From Blastomussa wellsi (taxonomy: Eukaryota > Cnidaria > Anthozoa > Scleractinia > Plerogyridae): a DNA stretch of 64,000 nucleotides. Both the position numbers and the translations under genes were made by a program. A model generated the notes under the pieces. The model searched no databases. It was not told the origin of the DNA and was given only the letters and a program-made list of their open reading frames with translations. Below, piece after piece: positions 30,348-41,390 of the stretch. How positions within the stretch are numbered: the first letter of the stretch is position 1; the number at the start of each line of letters is the position of its first letter. Where the stretch lies: the NCBI GenBank assembly GCA_947652115.1, contig OX393570.1, positions 6,354,210 through 6,418,209 of the forward strand, written 5' to 3'.

Positions 30348-32280
30348 CCGGAACTTCTTAGAGCTAAACGTGTATTTCCAAGACCTGAATATGTACTACC
30401 TGGAGCAGCAACCTGCCTACAGTAAAGAAAGTCTACTCGGTGAGTATTGGAAACAATAATAATTAAGATTAAAATCTGAATGTATATGTTAGTAGCATGG
30501 TGGTTATGCAAATTTCCCTTTCGTAAACAAGCGATGCCATTTTTGCGACACTTAGAATATATTTGGCTATCATCGATTTTTTTCCCACAGAAAAGAAAGA
30601 AAATGTATACGTCAATTACCGGATTCGAACCCTGAACCTCTGGCGTGCCTACATTTTTATCTCACCGCCACACAACGAGGCCAATCCGCCAAATTCTCGC
30701 AAAATTTAATTATGAAAACTGACTTTCTTAATCTATTTTATTTTACTATTGCCCCAGCCAACAAATAAAAGCTAACCGCAAGCAAGCCAGTTATAAAATG
30801 AGCAGTTAAGCAATTTAAGAGTGTTTATTAGTCTATCACCAAATTATAACCAGTTTCTACCTAGTCCAGGCCTATAAACTAGAGCAGATATAGCATCGTC
30901 CATTCCGAAAAGTTTGGTTACCAATTATAGCATCGACCGTTAAAAATGGCATTGCTTGTTTACGAAAGGGAAATGAGCGACGGCTTTTCCACACAATTAT
31001 AGGAGGCAATAAGACGAATCTCGATTTCTGTACAACAAAAAGGTTGAATTAATCGTGGATGAAAAGACTGTTTACTAAGAATGATCACTAACCTCGGTAA
31101 ATTAATCGTACTGCCATACCTTTAATCGCAAAACCACTAGCGTACAACGGCCTCCGTGAACCTTACAAAACTGTAGTGTGACGATCGTTGAACTTACACA
31201 AACTCTTAAGAAACCGCAGAAAAATATATCTATATGTACCGGGACTATATAAACTGAGGTTCGACCATGTGTGGAACAGAAAACATATATCCCACTTCAG
31301 AAAATACCATAAAACTCTTTGTTTGTCCCCAAAATTTTGCATAAGAATTTTTGGTTTTCTCTTGGGACCATTTTAAGTCCTATGAGTTAACTGGAAACAA
31401 TGCGTATGCAAAATTTTGGGGACAAACAAAGAGTATTATGGTATTTTCCGAAGCGGTCTATTGCTTTCTCCTTAACAAGTGACTCCTATTCTGGGACCTA
31501 GTGCACAGATACCGCTGCCAAAACCTAATATAATGCGATAGCATTTACATAATGATAATGATATTTACAATGATGGGAAACCTTTGTGAGTTATGATGTA
31601 TAAGCTTTAAATTACGGCCACGATCCAGACGAATTAGCAATTACGGCACAGGGGTGAGACAAAGGGACAATTTCTGAGTCCCAAAGAGGACTTGAGCCCT
31701 TGAACGCTTGGTGTGCTAAGCCAATTACTTGTTTCGTATGTGACCAAACAGGTTATTTAGAACACGCATAACTTTTGTTTTCTGATTTACCTGATGAGCT
31801 TCATTATTGTCGTAGCTGCAATGAATCCAAGAAGTACACTAAGTATCATCATGAATATTCTTGTTCTTCGGCCATTTCAACTTTAGAAGAAAAAGAAACC
31901 AAACGGCGGTTATAAACATTATCAATAGACAACGCATGGTAAAAACTTTTATAAACTTGACGTTTCGTATGCTTCAATAAACATCTTCAGAAGTGACGGT
32001 TATAACAATTACAAAACATTTAAAAATACAAAAAGTAAAGCGAGGTACAGTAAAGTTTATAAACGTTTTTACCATGCGTTGTCTATTGATTACACTAGTA
32101 AGTATGTTGATAATTCGTCCAATTTCTTCCAGTGTTCACTGTCTTTTTGATTTCTTTTGTTCTTCAGGAGAAATAGGTGGGCAGCTCGGCCTCTGCATTG
32201 GTGCCAGTCTTTTGACCGTGTTGGAATTTTGTGACATCATATTCACTTTACTAAAGATACGATTTGGACGAGCAGCATAG
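30348..32280 (+). CDS. DEG/ENaC terminal cassette B (exons 6' and 7')
   Basis: Exon 6' is 30348-30439 (92 bp, as in cassette A) and exon 7' is 32168-32280. Exon 6' has acceptor AACGACAG and donor GTGAGT and encodes LELNVYFQDLN and EQQPAYSKESLLG. Exon 7' follows TTCTTCAG and encodes GEIGGQLGLCIGASLLTVLE, the TM2, and a short end RFGRAA before TAG. Phases equal those of exons 6 and 7, so exon 5 could splice to it, giving 472 residues. The pore exon differs from cassette A at only five conservative positions in 36, which argues for selection. It may instead be a truncated duplicate gene, since no copy of exons 1-5 precedes it. Confidence 0.8.
30627..30690 (-). repeat. tRNA-like relic (B box), copy 1
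   Basis: On the minus strand it contains AGGGTTCGAATCCGG, a good polymerase III B box, with a plausible tRNA-like arm upstream. No complete cloverleaf, so probably a SINE or tRNA pseudogene. The duplicate is at 34323-34386. Confidence 0.4.
31296..31455. mobile_element. Palindromic MITE, copy 1
   Basis: Two arms of about 45 bp: AAAATACCATAAAACTCTTT with GTCCCCAAAATTTTGCAT, and the complements ATGCAAAATTTTGGGGAC with AAAGAGTATTATGGTATTTT. Ends CACTTC...GAAGCG. Repeated at 34992-35151. Confidence 0.7.
31959..31997 (-). ncRNA. Hammerhead ribozyme-like motif (Penelope type), copy 1
   Basis: The minus strand has CACTTCTGAAGATG, then CGAAACGTC 14-18 bases later. CTGAAGA and CGAAAC are the two conserved core strands of the minimal hammerheads found in Penelope-like elements. 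Stem II (GTTT...ATAC) has one mismatch, so activity is uncertain. The motif sits between inverted arms ATAGACAACGCATGGTAAAA (31926) and its complement (about 32068). Confidence 0.5.
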
Positions 32281-32294
32281 CGTACTACACCAAT

Positions 32295-32300
32295 AATAAA
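32295..32300 (+). promoter_or_regulatory. Polyadenylation signal after cassette B
   Basis: AATAAA 15 bases past the TAG of exon 7'. It supports exon 7' as a genuine 3'-terminal exon. Confidence 0.5.
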
Positions 32301-33050
32301 GTTCGTTTTTTTTAATTCAGTTACTCCATTTTGTAAAAATGTTGTCTTCGAGTTCTTTGATACTCGAATTTGGCTAATATGTTTCTTCCTTGTTGCTACC
32401 TAATTCAGATGACGTGATGATTCATTTGTGAAGTTATATTGTACAATTTGTCACACACATTATCGCGTTCTTACTGAGCATAATAATTTCACGCGCGATC
32501 AGCGCGCGCGTTGAAAATGGTGGCTTCTTCTTATGTGAAGAGCGCCCTAGAGAAGTAAATCGGTATTTTCTCACATACCAGTACGGTGACCTATCTGATG
32601 CGAGGCAGCACGTAAGGATAGGACAACAGAAAACATGGAACCGTAAGAGTGATAAGTTTTTGTTCTGGCACGGTTTAATATAAGACATTTTTCATTTTTT
32701 GATAGTGTGTTGCAAACTTAAGTCTTGTTTGAATGGTATGTCAGAAAAAGTCAAATTTGGCAGGTTTTTCTTGTTACCGTGGAAACTGTGAGAACTCAGT
32801 TAAATGCAGCGCACGCGTAGTTAGTCAAAAAATTGTTTTTAATAATAATAATAATAATAATAACTTTATTTAAGTGTCAATACATTTAGCACTACTGTTC
32901 TAATTGGGGACACTGTAAATACGTAAACAAATATTGTAAATGAAACAGAAAGTTCTTAAAAATCCCAACTGGCAGTAGGCAGACCAGTTGGCTATTTACA
33001 AAGCGTGGAGGAGTTGAATTCGGGACCACCGGAGACAATTTTTGCCAATT

Positions 33051-33345
33051 GTGGGGGCGCAGTGGCCTAATGGTTAGTGCGCTCGACTCCGGATCGGACG
33101 GTCCGGGGTCGACCCTCTAGCCGGGGCACTCGCTGCGTTGTGTTCTTGGGCAAGACACAGTGCCCCTCTTCACCCAGGTGTATAAATGGGTACCGGCGAA
33201 TTTACTGCTGGGGGTAACCCTGCGATGGACTAGCATCCCATCCAGGGGGAGTAGAAATACTCTCTGTCGCTTCATGCTACAGAAACCAGGATAAGCTCAG
33301 GCCTGATGGGCCACTAGCCCCGACTGCAGACCAATTTTGGGGACC
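33051..33345 (+). repeat. tRNA-derived SINE
   Basis: A box TGGCCTAATGGTTAGTGC and B box-like GGGGTCGACCC form the tRNA-like head. The body has TTCTTGGGCAAGACACAGTG, GTAACCCTGCGATGGACTAG and a TCGCTTCATGCT tail. Complete copy in the first 3.7-kb duplicate. Confidence 0.75.
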
Positions 33346-34043
33346 TAGAGTTCAACAGTTTTAGAATAAAAGGCAAATGAAACATAGGTTTCAAAAACTT
33401 TGTAAACTGAAAACTGAAAATATCCACTAATGAAGAACAAATCCTGAAAAGTATAGAATATTTTACCGCTACTAGTTAAAAGTTACATTTAAATTTCAAT
33501 CTATTCAGGACATGAGAAATTATAACTTTTAAACTTTAATTTCCGAAAATTTACGGTCGCCATTAATTTGCTGTGTTCCAAGGCTTGGTTGCGATTCTGA
33601 GAAAGTGACGTCAAAGGTTCCAAAATTCCTCACGGGTTGTAATTATAATAACAATCAGCATAGGAAATTGCACGAAGAACGATTCCAAAAGTTTCTGTTG
33701 ATCTTCAATTGCTTTTCAATAGTTATTGTTATTATAAGTACAACCCGTGAGGTATTTTTGAGCCTTTGACGTCACTTTCTCCAAATCGCAACCAAGCCTT
33801 GGAACAAGGCAAATTAATGGCGGCCGTAAATTTTCGGAAATAAAAGTTTAAAAATTATGACTTCTCATGTCCCGAATGGATTGAAATTTGGCGAGATGAT
33901 TAAGAAAGTCCCATTGTACACGAAAATTTTAAAAAAATGATGACCACCAATTTCGTCTCAGTGTTCCTGTGGCACCGCTGATTAGTATCCAGTATCTTTC
34001 TTCGCATTTTTTCTAATGGATTTGTTCTATTGTTTAACGACAG

Positions 34044-35976
34044 CCGGAACTTCTTAGAGCTAAACGTGTATTTCCAAGACCTGAATATGTACTACCTGGA
34101 GCAGCAACCTGCCTACAGTAAAGAAAGTCTACTCGGTGAGTATTGGAAACAATAATAATTAAGATTAAAATCTGAATGTATATGTTAGTAGCATGGTGGT
34201 TATGCAAATTTCCCTTTCGTAAACAAGCGATGCCATTTTTGCGACACTTAGAATATATTTGGCTATCATCGATTTTTTTCCCACAGAAAAGAAAGAAAAT
34301 GTATACGTCAATTACCGGATTCGAACCCTGAACCTCTGGCGTGCCTACATTTTTATCTCACCGCCACACAACGAGGCCAATCCGCCAAATTCTCGCAAAA
34401 TTTAATTATGAAAACTGACTTTCTTAATCTATTTTATTTTACTATTGCCCCAGCCAACAAATAAAAGCTAACCGCAAGCAAGCCAGTTATAAAATGAGCA
34501 GTTAAGTAATTTAAGAGTGTTTATTAGTCTATCACCAAATTATAACCAGTTTCTACCTAGTCCAGGCCTATAAACTAGAGCAGATATAGCATCGTCCATT
34601 CCGAAAAGTTTGGTTACCAATTATAGCATCGACCGTTAAAAATGGCATTGCTTGTTTACGAAAGGGAAATGAGCGACGGCTTTTCCACACAATTATAGGA
34701 GGCAATAAGACGAATCTCGATTTCTGTACAACAAAAAGGTTGAATTAATCGTGGATGAAAAGACTGTTTACTAAGAATGATCACTAACCTCGGTAAATTA
34801 ATCGTACTGCCATACCTTTAATCGCAAAACCACTAGCGTACAACGGCCTCCGTGAACCTTACAAAACTGTAGTGTGACGATCGTTGAACTTACACAAACT
34901 CTTAAGAAACCGCAGAAAAATATATCTATATGTACCGGGACTATATAAACTGAGGTTCGACCATGTGTGGAACAGAAAACATATATCCCACTTCAGAAAA
35001 TACCATAAAACTCTTTGTTTGTCCCCAAAATTTTGCATAAGAATTTTTGGTTTTCTCTTGGGACCATTTTAAGTCCTATGAGTTAACTGGAAACAATGCG
35101 TATGCAAAATTTTGGGGACAAACAAAGAGTATTATGGTATTTTCCGAAGCGGTCTATTGCTTTCTCCTTAACAAGTGACTCCTATTCTGGGACCTAGTGC
35201 ACAGATACCGCTGCCAAAACCTAATATAATGCGATAGCATTTACATAATGATAATGATATTTACAATGATGGGAAACCTTTGTGAGTTATGATGTATAAG
35301 CTTTAAATTACGGCCACGATCCAGACGAATTAGCAATTACGGCACAGGGGTGAGACAAAGGGACAATTTCTGAGTCCCAAAGAGGACTTGAGCCCTTGAA
35401 CGCTTGGTGTGCTAAGCCAATTACTTGTTTCGTATGTGACCAAACAGGTTATTGAGAACACGCATAACTTTTGTTTTCTGATTTACCTGATGAGCTTCAT
35501 TATTGTCGTAGCTGCAATGAATCCAAGAAGTACACTAAGTATCATCATAAATATTCTTGTTCTTCGGCCATTTCAACTTTAGAAGAAAAAGAAACCAAAC
35601 GGCGGTTATAAACATTATCAATAGACAACGCATGGTAAAAACTTTTATAAACTTGACGTTTCGTATGCTTCAATAAACATCTTCAGAAGTGACGGTTATA
35701 ACAATTACAAAACATTTAAAAATACAAAAAGTAAAGCGAGGTACAGTAAAGTTTATAAACGTTTTTACCATGCGTTGTCTATTGATTACACTAGTAAGTA
35801 TGTTAATAATTCGTCCAATTTCTTCCAGTGTTCACTGTCTTTTTGATTTCTTTTGTTCTTCAGGAGAAATAGGTGGGCAGCTCGGCCTCTGCATTGGTGC
35901 CAGTCTTTTGACCGTGTTGGAATTTTGTGACATCATATTCACTTTACTAAAGATACGATTTGGACGAGCAGCATAG
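34044..35976 (+). CDS. DEG/ENaC terminal cassette C (exons 6'' and 7'')
   Basis: Exons 34044-34135 and 35864-35976, the duplicates of cassette B with the same splice sites, phases and stop. The encoded residues appear identical to cassette B, so this copy adds no protein diversity yet. AATAAA follows at 35991. Real tandem duplication or unmerged haplotypes in the assembly would both look like this. Confidence 0.75.
34992..35151. mobile_element. Palindromic MITE, copy 2
   Basis: Duplicate of 31296-31455 within the second 3.7-kb copy; same arms and ends. Confidence 0.7.
35655..35693 (-). ncRNA. Hammerhead ribozyme-like motif (Penelope type), copy 2
   Basis: Duplicate of the motif at 31959-31997 with the same CTGAAGA and CGAAAC core strands. 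Confidence 0.5.
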
Positions 35977-35990
35977 CGTACTACACCAAT

Positions 35991-35996
35991 AATAAA
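35991..35996 (+). promoter_or_regulatory. Polyadenylation signal after cassette C
   Basis: AATAAA 15 bases past the stop of exon 7'', as in cassette B. Confidence 0.5.
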
Positions 35997-36749
35997 GTTC
36001 GTTTTTTTTAATTCAGTTACTCCATTTTGTAAAAATGTTGTCTTCGAGTTCTTTGATACTCGAATTTGGCTAATATGTTTCTTCCTTGTTGCTACCTAAT
36101 TCAGATGACGTGATGATTCATTTGTGAAGTTACATTGTACAATTTGTCACACACATTATCGCGTTCTTACTGAGCATAATAATTTCACGCGCGATCAGCG
36201 CGCGCGTTGAAAATGGTGGCTTCTTCTTATGTGAAGAGCGCCCTAGAGAAGTAAATCGGTATTTTCTCACATACCAGTACGGTGACCTATCTGATGCGAG
36301 GCAGCACGTAAGGATAGGACAACAGAAAACATGGAACCGTAAGAGTGATAAGTTTTTGTTCTGGCACGGTTTAATATAAGACATTTTTCATTTTTTGATA
36401 GTGTGTTGCAAACTTAAGTCTTGTTTGAATGGTATGTCAGAAAAAGTCAAATTTGGCAGGTTTTTCTTGTTACCGTGGAAACTGTGAGAACTCAGTTAAA
36501 TGCAGCGCACGCGTAGTTAGTCAAAAAATTGTTTTTAATAATAATAATAATAATAATAATAACTTTATTTAAGTGTCAATACATTTAGCACTACTGTTCT
36601 AATTGGGGACACTGTAAATACGTAAACAAATATTGTAAATGAAACAGAAAGTTCTTAAAAATCCCAACTGGCAGTAGGCAGACCAGTTGGCTATTTACAA
36701 AGCGTGGAGGAGTTGAATTCGGGACCACCGGAGACAATTTTTGCCAATT

Positions 36750-37045
36750 GTGGGGGCGCAGTGGCCTAATGGTTAGTGCGCTCGACTCCGGATCGGACGG
36801 TCCGGGGTCGACCCTCTAGCCGGGGCACTCGCTGCGTTGTGTTCTTAGGCAAGACACAGTGCCCCTCTTCACCCAGGTGTATAAATGGGTACCGGCGAAT
36901 TTACTGCTGGGGGTAACCCTGCGATGGACTAGCATCCCATCCAGGGGGAGTAGAAATACTCTCTGTCGCTTCATGCTACAGAAACCAGGATAAGCTCAGG
37001 CCTGATGGGCCACTAGCCCCGACTGCAGACCAATTTTGGGGACCT
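36750..37045 (+). repeat. tRNA-derived SINE
   Basis: Duplicate of the SINE at 33051-33345 carried in the second 3.7-kb copy; one substitution noticed in the body (TTCTTAGGCAAG). Confidence 0.75.
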
Positions 37046-39076
37046 AGAGTTCAACAGTTTTAGAATAAAAGGCAAATGAAACATAGGTTTCAAAAACTTT
37101 GTAAACTGTGTTCGGCCACCTTAGGTTGACCTTAGCCGAGTGTATAAATTTAGTCCGAGCACTCAGGTTTTTAAGCCAGCTCGCACAATCCGTATAAGAC
37201 AATTATATGATGTTCACCCGACCGGGAATAAGAAAAAATAGTTGATTAACCGGTTACTTAAGAAGAAGAAAAGTACATGCTCATAAGTGCCGCTAATTGA
37301 TCAACTTCTTTTATATACAATTACATGATATGGGCTGTAACTTAAAGAATGCCAAAAATGGAAAGAGTATGTCAAAAAACGATTTGGCCACGTTTGAGGC
37401 CCCTTGCATTAAAGAGTGACAGTTGTATGACAGTTTGAATTTAAGAAAATGTATAGGATTTCCATGGAAAATGTTGCTGGAGGGCATAAAATTTCATTAT
37501 CTAACCCCAAATGTCAATTTTAGTCATTTTGCTATGTTTGACATGCCCTTTCCAAGTCATAGCCGGCCAGGCTAGCCAGTCTCGCATCTGCTGCACTTTA
37601 CAAGTTCATGTGTAGTAAATTCTAGTTTACTAAATTTAGGAAAAGAGTTTAAAAGGACCTACGTTATCGTTCAAAATCTTCATTTTCAACCCGTTATCAG
37701 CCATCCGTATTCCTTTTTGGTTTAGTATCACCCTTTTTGTGTTCGAAATTGGGCTATTATAAGTTTAATTAACAATTCCTGTGAAACAGATTACAATTCA
37801 AATAACAGCGGTCAAATATTTTCGCAATGACATTTCCAACAATTAAGACGTCAGGAGCATTGACTGACAAGTTTATTCATATTTAAAAACTAGGAACACA
37901 TCAGTTAACTTTCCTAAAATAAAAACAGCAGCTGCCAGGCCTGGCATGGTACTTTCTTGACGCGAAATATTTCGCTTTGCGATTGAAGCTCATTGCGGTG
38001 AGTTAACACTCAAAGACAAAGTGAATTTAAGGTAATCGTGTGTTAACTGATTTGATCAATATATGAGGTCTTAAGCATACCCAACTTTAAAACAAAAACA
38101 AGCGTCATAAAGGTTACACAATACCTTCGCGGGTGTCCTTCAGAAAAAAATTCCTATCTCCGTTGTTTTCAAGGGAACTACCACAAACTATATATCAATG
38201 GAAAGGTCTTGAATTGTGCTGTTCTTCCATTTCGTGAAATATCTATTTTTTAATGATGTTTTGTATATTTGCATAAGACCGTTTGCGAAAACGCACGTTT
38301 TGCAATGAATATTAATATTCTGAAAATTCTATTAAGCTTTTAGCGTCCTTAACAACTGCAAAACTAAAGCAGTTTCCTGAAAGCAGACTTCGGTGTAATT
38401 ATATGTTTCGCTTGAACTTTTGGAAAAGAGATGAGCGAGAGTGGTTCATTTCTCAGCTACTGGGGAAATAGAAAATGAGAGGATTAGATGAACACCTGCA
38501 AGCTAAAAAAATACTTAAAATTTGAGTAAATATTAATTAAGTCATACACTTTTATGCTTTTTTCTCTGAAATGCGCGAAATATGAATTTTAACAGTATCC
38601 TTGTTATATTTTTCAGTTCTCTAGATAATTTTTCCTTTGTTTATCTGCAAATTATTCATTCATTTTCACGTGGATGTTTTTGAATTTGAAAGAATCAAAT
38701 AATTCTCAACGTAACATTACGTGCTCTGAATTTGGACAACAAACAAACGAGTTTGAAAAGGTCTATTGAGGGCCCTGAACAGTTTCTCGTTGCTAAGTTA
38801 CGCGGTTGCCACTGAAGTGCAATTTCATTTCCGGTGTTTACGGAGCCTTTCTGCCTAGCGGCAAAATTTACTTCATACTTCTTTCTTTTTCGGTGAGAAA
38901 CTTCTTACAATCACAGCAGAAACCTGTTAACCGTTGAATGCAATATTATTGAACGCACAGTGTATATACATGTTTGCAAAACAAACGAAAATAATACGTA
39001 CCGCCGACGCGATATATGTTTTTACAGAAGAGATGTATTGTGAGTAAAATGCGAAAATGCGAAAATACGGAACTAC

Positions 39077-39304
39077 TTGTTTCCCCTTCAACTCATGCAG
39101 TACAGATCCCTGTGTAAACTATGGTCAAAAATTAAGGCAATATCACTAGAGCTGAACAAAGCACAAACAATTAAACTGAAGTATCATTGTTTGTCGGCGA
39201 GCGAAGGCAAGAAAACATTGTCAGTGTCAATTGAAAAACTGATTCGTAGTGAACCAGACTGTCGTAAATTGCTCGAAAATTGCTCAACGAAACAGCTGAA
39301 ATAA
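39077..39304 (+). other. Unrecognised small open frame in unit 1
   Basis: 75 codons, Lys/Leu-rich (LWSKIKAISLELNK, then DCRKLLENCSTKQLK). In unit 2 (44266-44466) the frame is kept despite a 27-bp deletion, and unit 3 lacks it. It is preceded by a CATGCAG acceptor-like site. The helical pattern vaguely resembles a death-fold domain, but I would not assert that; it may be chance. Confidence 0.25.
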
Positions 39305-39548
39305 TTCGTTCTGGATTTCAAGGAATAAAGCTATTCAACTATTCACCTATTAAAAATTGACTGCCCCGTTTACGCCTGTTTCGCAAAATTACAACTGATT
39401 ATGATGAAACTCAAACTGAAACTCCTTTTAATAGCGGAGCTCTGGCGGCCCAAAGGGCCCAAAGCGGAGCCCCATACTCATATGGGAAAGAAAACGAAAC
39501 ACATGAGTTGATTTTCTCATGGTTATCATGGCTAGCGGTATTGCTCGT

Positions 39549-39610
39549 GGGCGCGCACGCACGCCGATGGCGACGACGGCGACGGAGTCGCGCAACATGG
39601 CGGCCATAAA
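39549..39610. promoter_or_regulatory. CpG-rich block with ATGGCGGCC, unit 1
   Basis: A GC-rich island (GGCGACGACGGCGACGG, then CAACATGGCGGCC) in otherwise AT-rich DNA. ACATGGCGGC resembles a YY1 site and CpG-rich promoters. The block recurs at 44711-44770 and 49800-49859. Confidence 0.35.
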
Positions 39611-40974
39611 TAGCCATGCCTTGTCAACACCCTTTCAGCCTTATCAGCTTACATCTTTGTTATAGGGCATCCGTGTTATGGATATAATTTTTTTAAACGT
39701 TCACTTAAATTTATTAAACACGAGTTTAAGATAAGATTAAGTCATGTCTAAGGCTGCTAAAATTTGGTTTTTCTTCTAGTGGAAGATACACTTCTATTAG
39801 AACGCACTCAAGTTTGGGTTCAATGTCAATGTTCCCGTATTTTGTAGTTTGAACAATATCATTTATTTTCGCGGAATTAGAGTATTTCTTTAATGCAAGT
39901 CGCAGAAAACTACACCGAGATATTCCTAATAAATATCAACATTCATTGAGGGTTCGCACCTCAGCGCATCCCTCTCTGTGTGCCCGAAAAATATATGCTT
40001 TTGAAATTGACCGTTTTTTGACGTCGTGAAGATTTGTCCTGGTTATGTTTACTTGTGCGGAGTCTGTGGCGTTGCCTCACCGTTCCAAGTGATGGGTGAA
40101 CAAGTTTTGACTGAAAGGTGTTTCACCTGACTTTAGGTTACAAGAAATGAGTAAATGACCTCAAAGCTGCCATGAGCAGCCTTTATGTTTTAAATAACAC
40201 AGAAGCAAATGGTAATTGTTCATTCAATTAAAGCCCGCAGGAAGGTTCTAATGGGTTTCATTCATTACTGTGCAAGTGGTTTTACAAAAATTTCTTGTTC
40301 ACTTGTTGAGCGGGTGTTTCACTAATAAAATAAGTCCTGTCTCTCAGCTATTGATGTCGTAGATGCCTATAGCAAATGATAACTATAAACGACACAATGT
40401 TTTTGTTTCTCTCATGATATTCTGTATTGTTTTATTGACCTTAATAAAACCAATGACTGCTTCATCTGGAAATACATGTATAACAAATGTTGTTATATCT
40501 TGGTGCTGAGGCTTTTCCAAATTTTTTTCTCCAAAGCTGTCATCCAACAAATTTGTGCATAATTCAAGTTATGTTTGTATCTGAATAAAAAGACAACAAA
40601 TGGCTTGATTACAAACCAGTTCTGCAATCAGTGAAAAAGCAGAGTGGGGGTACTTTGCAGAACGCTGAATGCAAGGTTTCCTTTCCAGTATTACATTGTA
40701 TTTGTCCCTTTTCAACACTTGAAAATTAACCACAAGAAAACATGAGTAAAACTAACCGCAAACATTGCATTTGGCGTTCTGCAAATTACCCCGCCAGAAG
40801 AAGACGCAGTAAAGGAAGTTAACTAACATGGTATATGTACACATAAATATGAGCTGTTTTATGGAAGTTACATTGTAATACCTTCGAAAGCTTTACCATC
40901 CCAGAATCATTTAAAAATTATTGCACTCAATCCAAATTGCCTATACCATATTTTTGGAGCTAGCTAGCTATGCA

Positions 40975-41110
40975 TCCCTGGACAGGATGTTAGTCCATGA
41001 TGGGTTTAATACTGTGACAGGTTGCCCCGATACAGCATTGTGAAGAGAGGCACTGTGAGAGTAAAGTGTCTTGTTAAAAAATCCTAGTTAACATTTAAAC
41101 CCTGGCATAG
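40975..41110 (-). repeat. Degraded SINE, minus strand (unit 1)
   Basis: ATCCCTGGACAGGATGTTAG, then AGGCACTGTGAGAGTAAAGT and GTCTTG match the reverse complement of the SINE body. Repeated in unit 2 at about 46170-46310. Confidence 0.6.
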
Positions 41111-41158
41111 CGTCCAGTGTGCAAAATAAATACGCCACTGCATTTCCCACGACTGGTG

Positions 41159-41390
41159 AGAGGCGCGGTGGCCTAATGGTTAGTGCGCTCGTCTCCGGAT
41201 CGAGCGGTCCGGGTTCGAGCCCTGGCCGGGGACATTGTGTTGTGTTCTTGGGCAAGACACTTTACTCTTGCAGTGGGGGTAGCCCTGCGATGGACTAGCA
41301 TCCAATCCAGGGGGGAGTAGAAATACTCCTAGTCGCTTCATGCTGAGCAACTTAGGCTCGAATGCAGACTTTACCTTTTACCTATTTCCC
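41159..41390 (+). repeat. tRNA-derived SINE, internally deleted (unit 1)
   Basis: Head GGCCTAATGGTTAGTGCGCT and B box GGGTTCGAGCCCTGG are intact; about 50 bp of the body are missing compared with the unit 2 copy. Confidence 0.75.

Larger units (their letters stand above)
29797..33409 (+). repeat. 3.7-kb segmental duplication, copy 1
   Basis: Matches 33494-37108 almost base for base at an offset of 3696 bp (3699 bp after an extra AAT unit in copy 2). It contains cassette B of the channel, a palindromic MITE, a hammerhead-like motif, tRNA-like relics and a SINE. Differences noticed are a few substitutions and one microsatellite step. Confidence 0.93.
33494..37108 (+). repeat. 3.7-kb segmental duplication, copy 2
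   Basis: Near-identical to 29797-33409. The left edge cuts into the foldback MITE, so copy 2 has lost that element's outer left arm. A short bridge at 33410-33480 resembles 29351-29420, which suggests the duplication originally began earlier and then lost about 370 bp. Confidence 0.93.

Noticed and set aside
31188..31376. 62-codon frame duplicated at 34884
   Set aside because: Lies across the palindromic MITE; identical in both copies because the DNA is duplicated.
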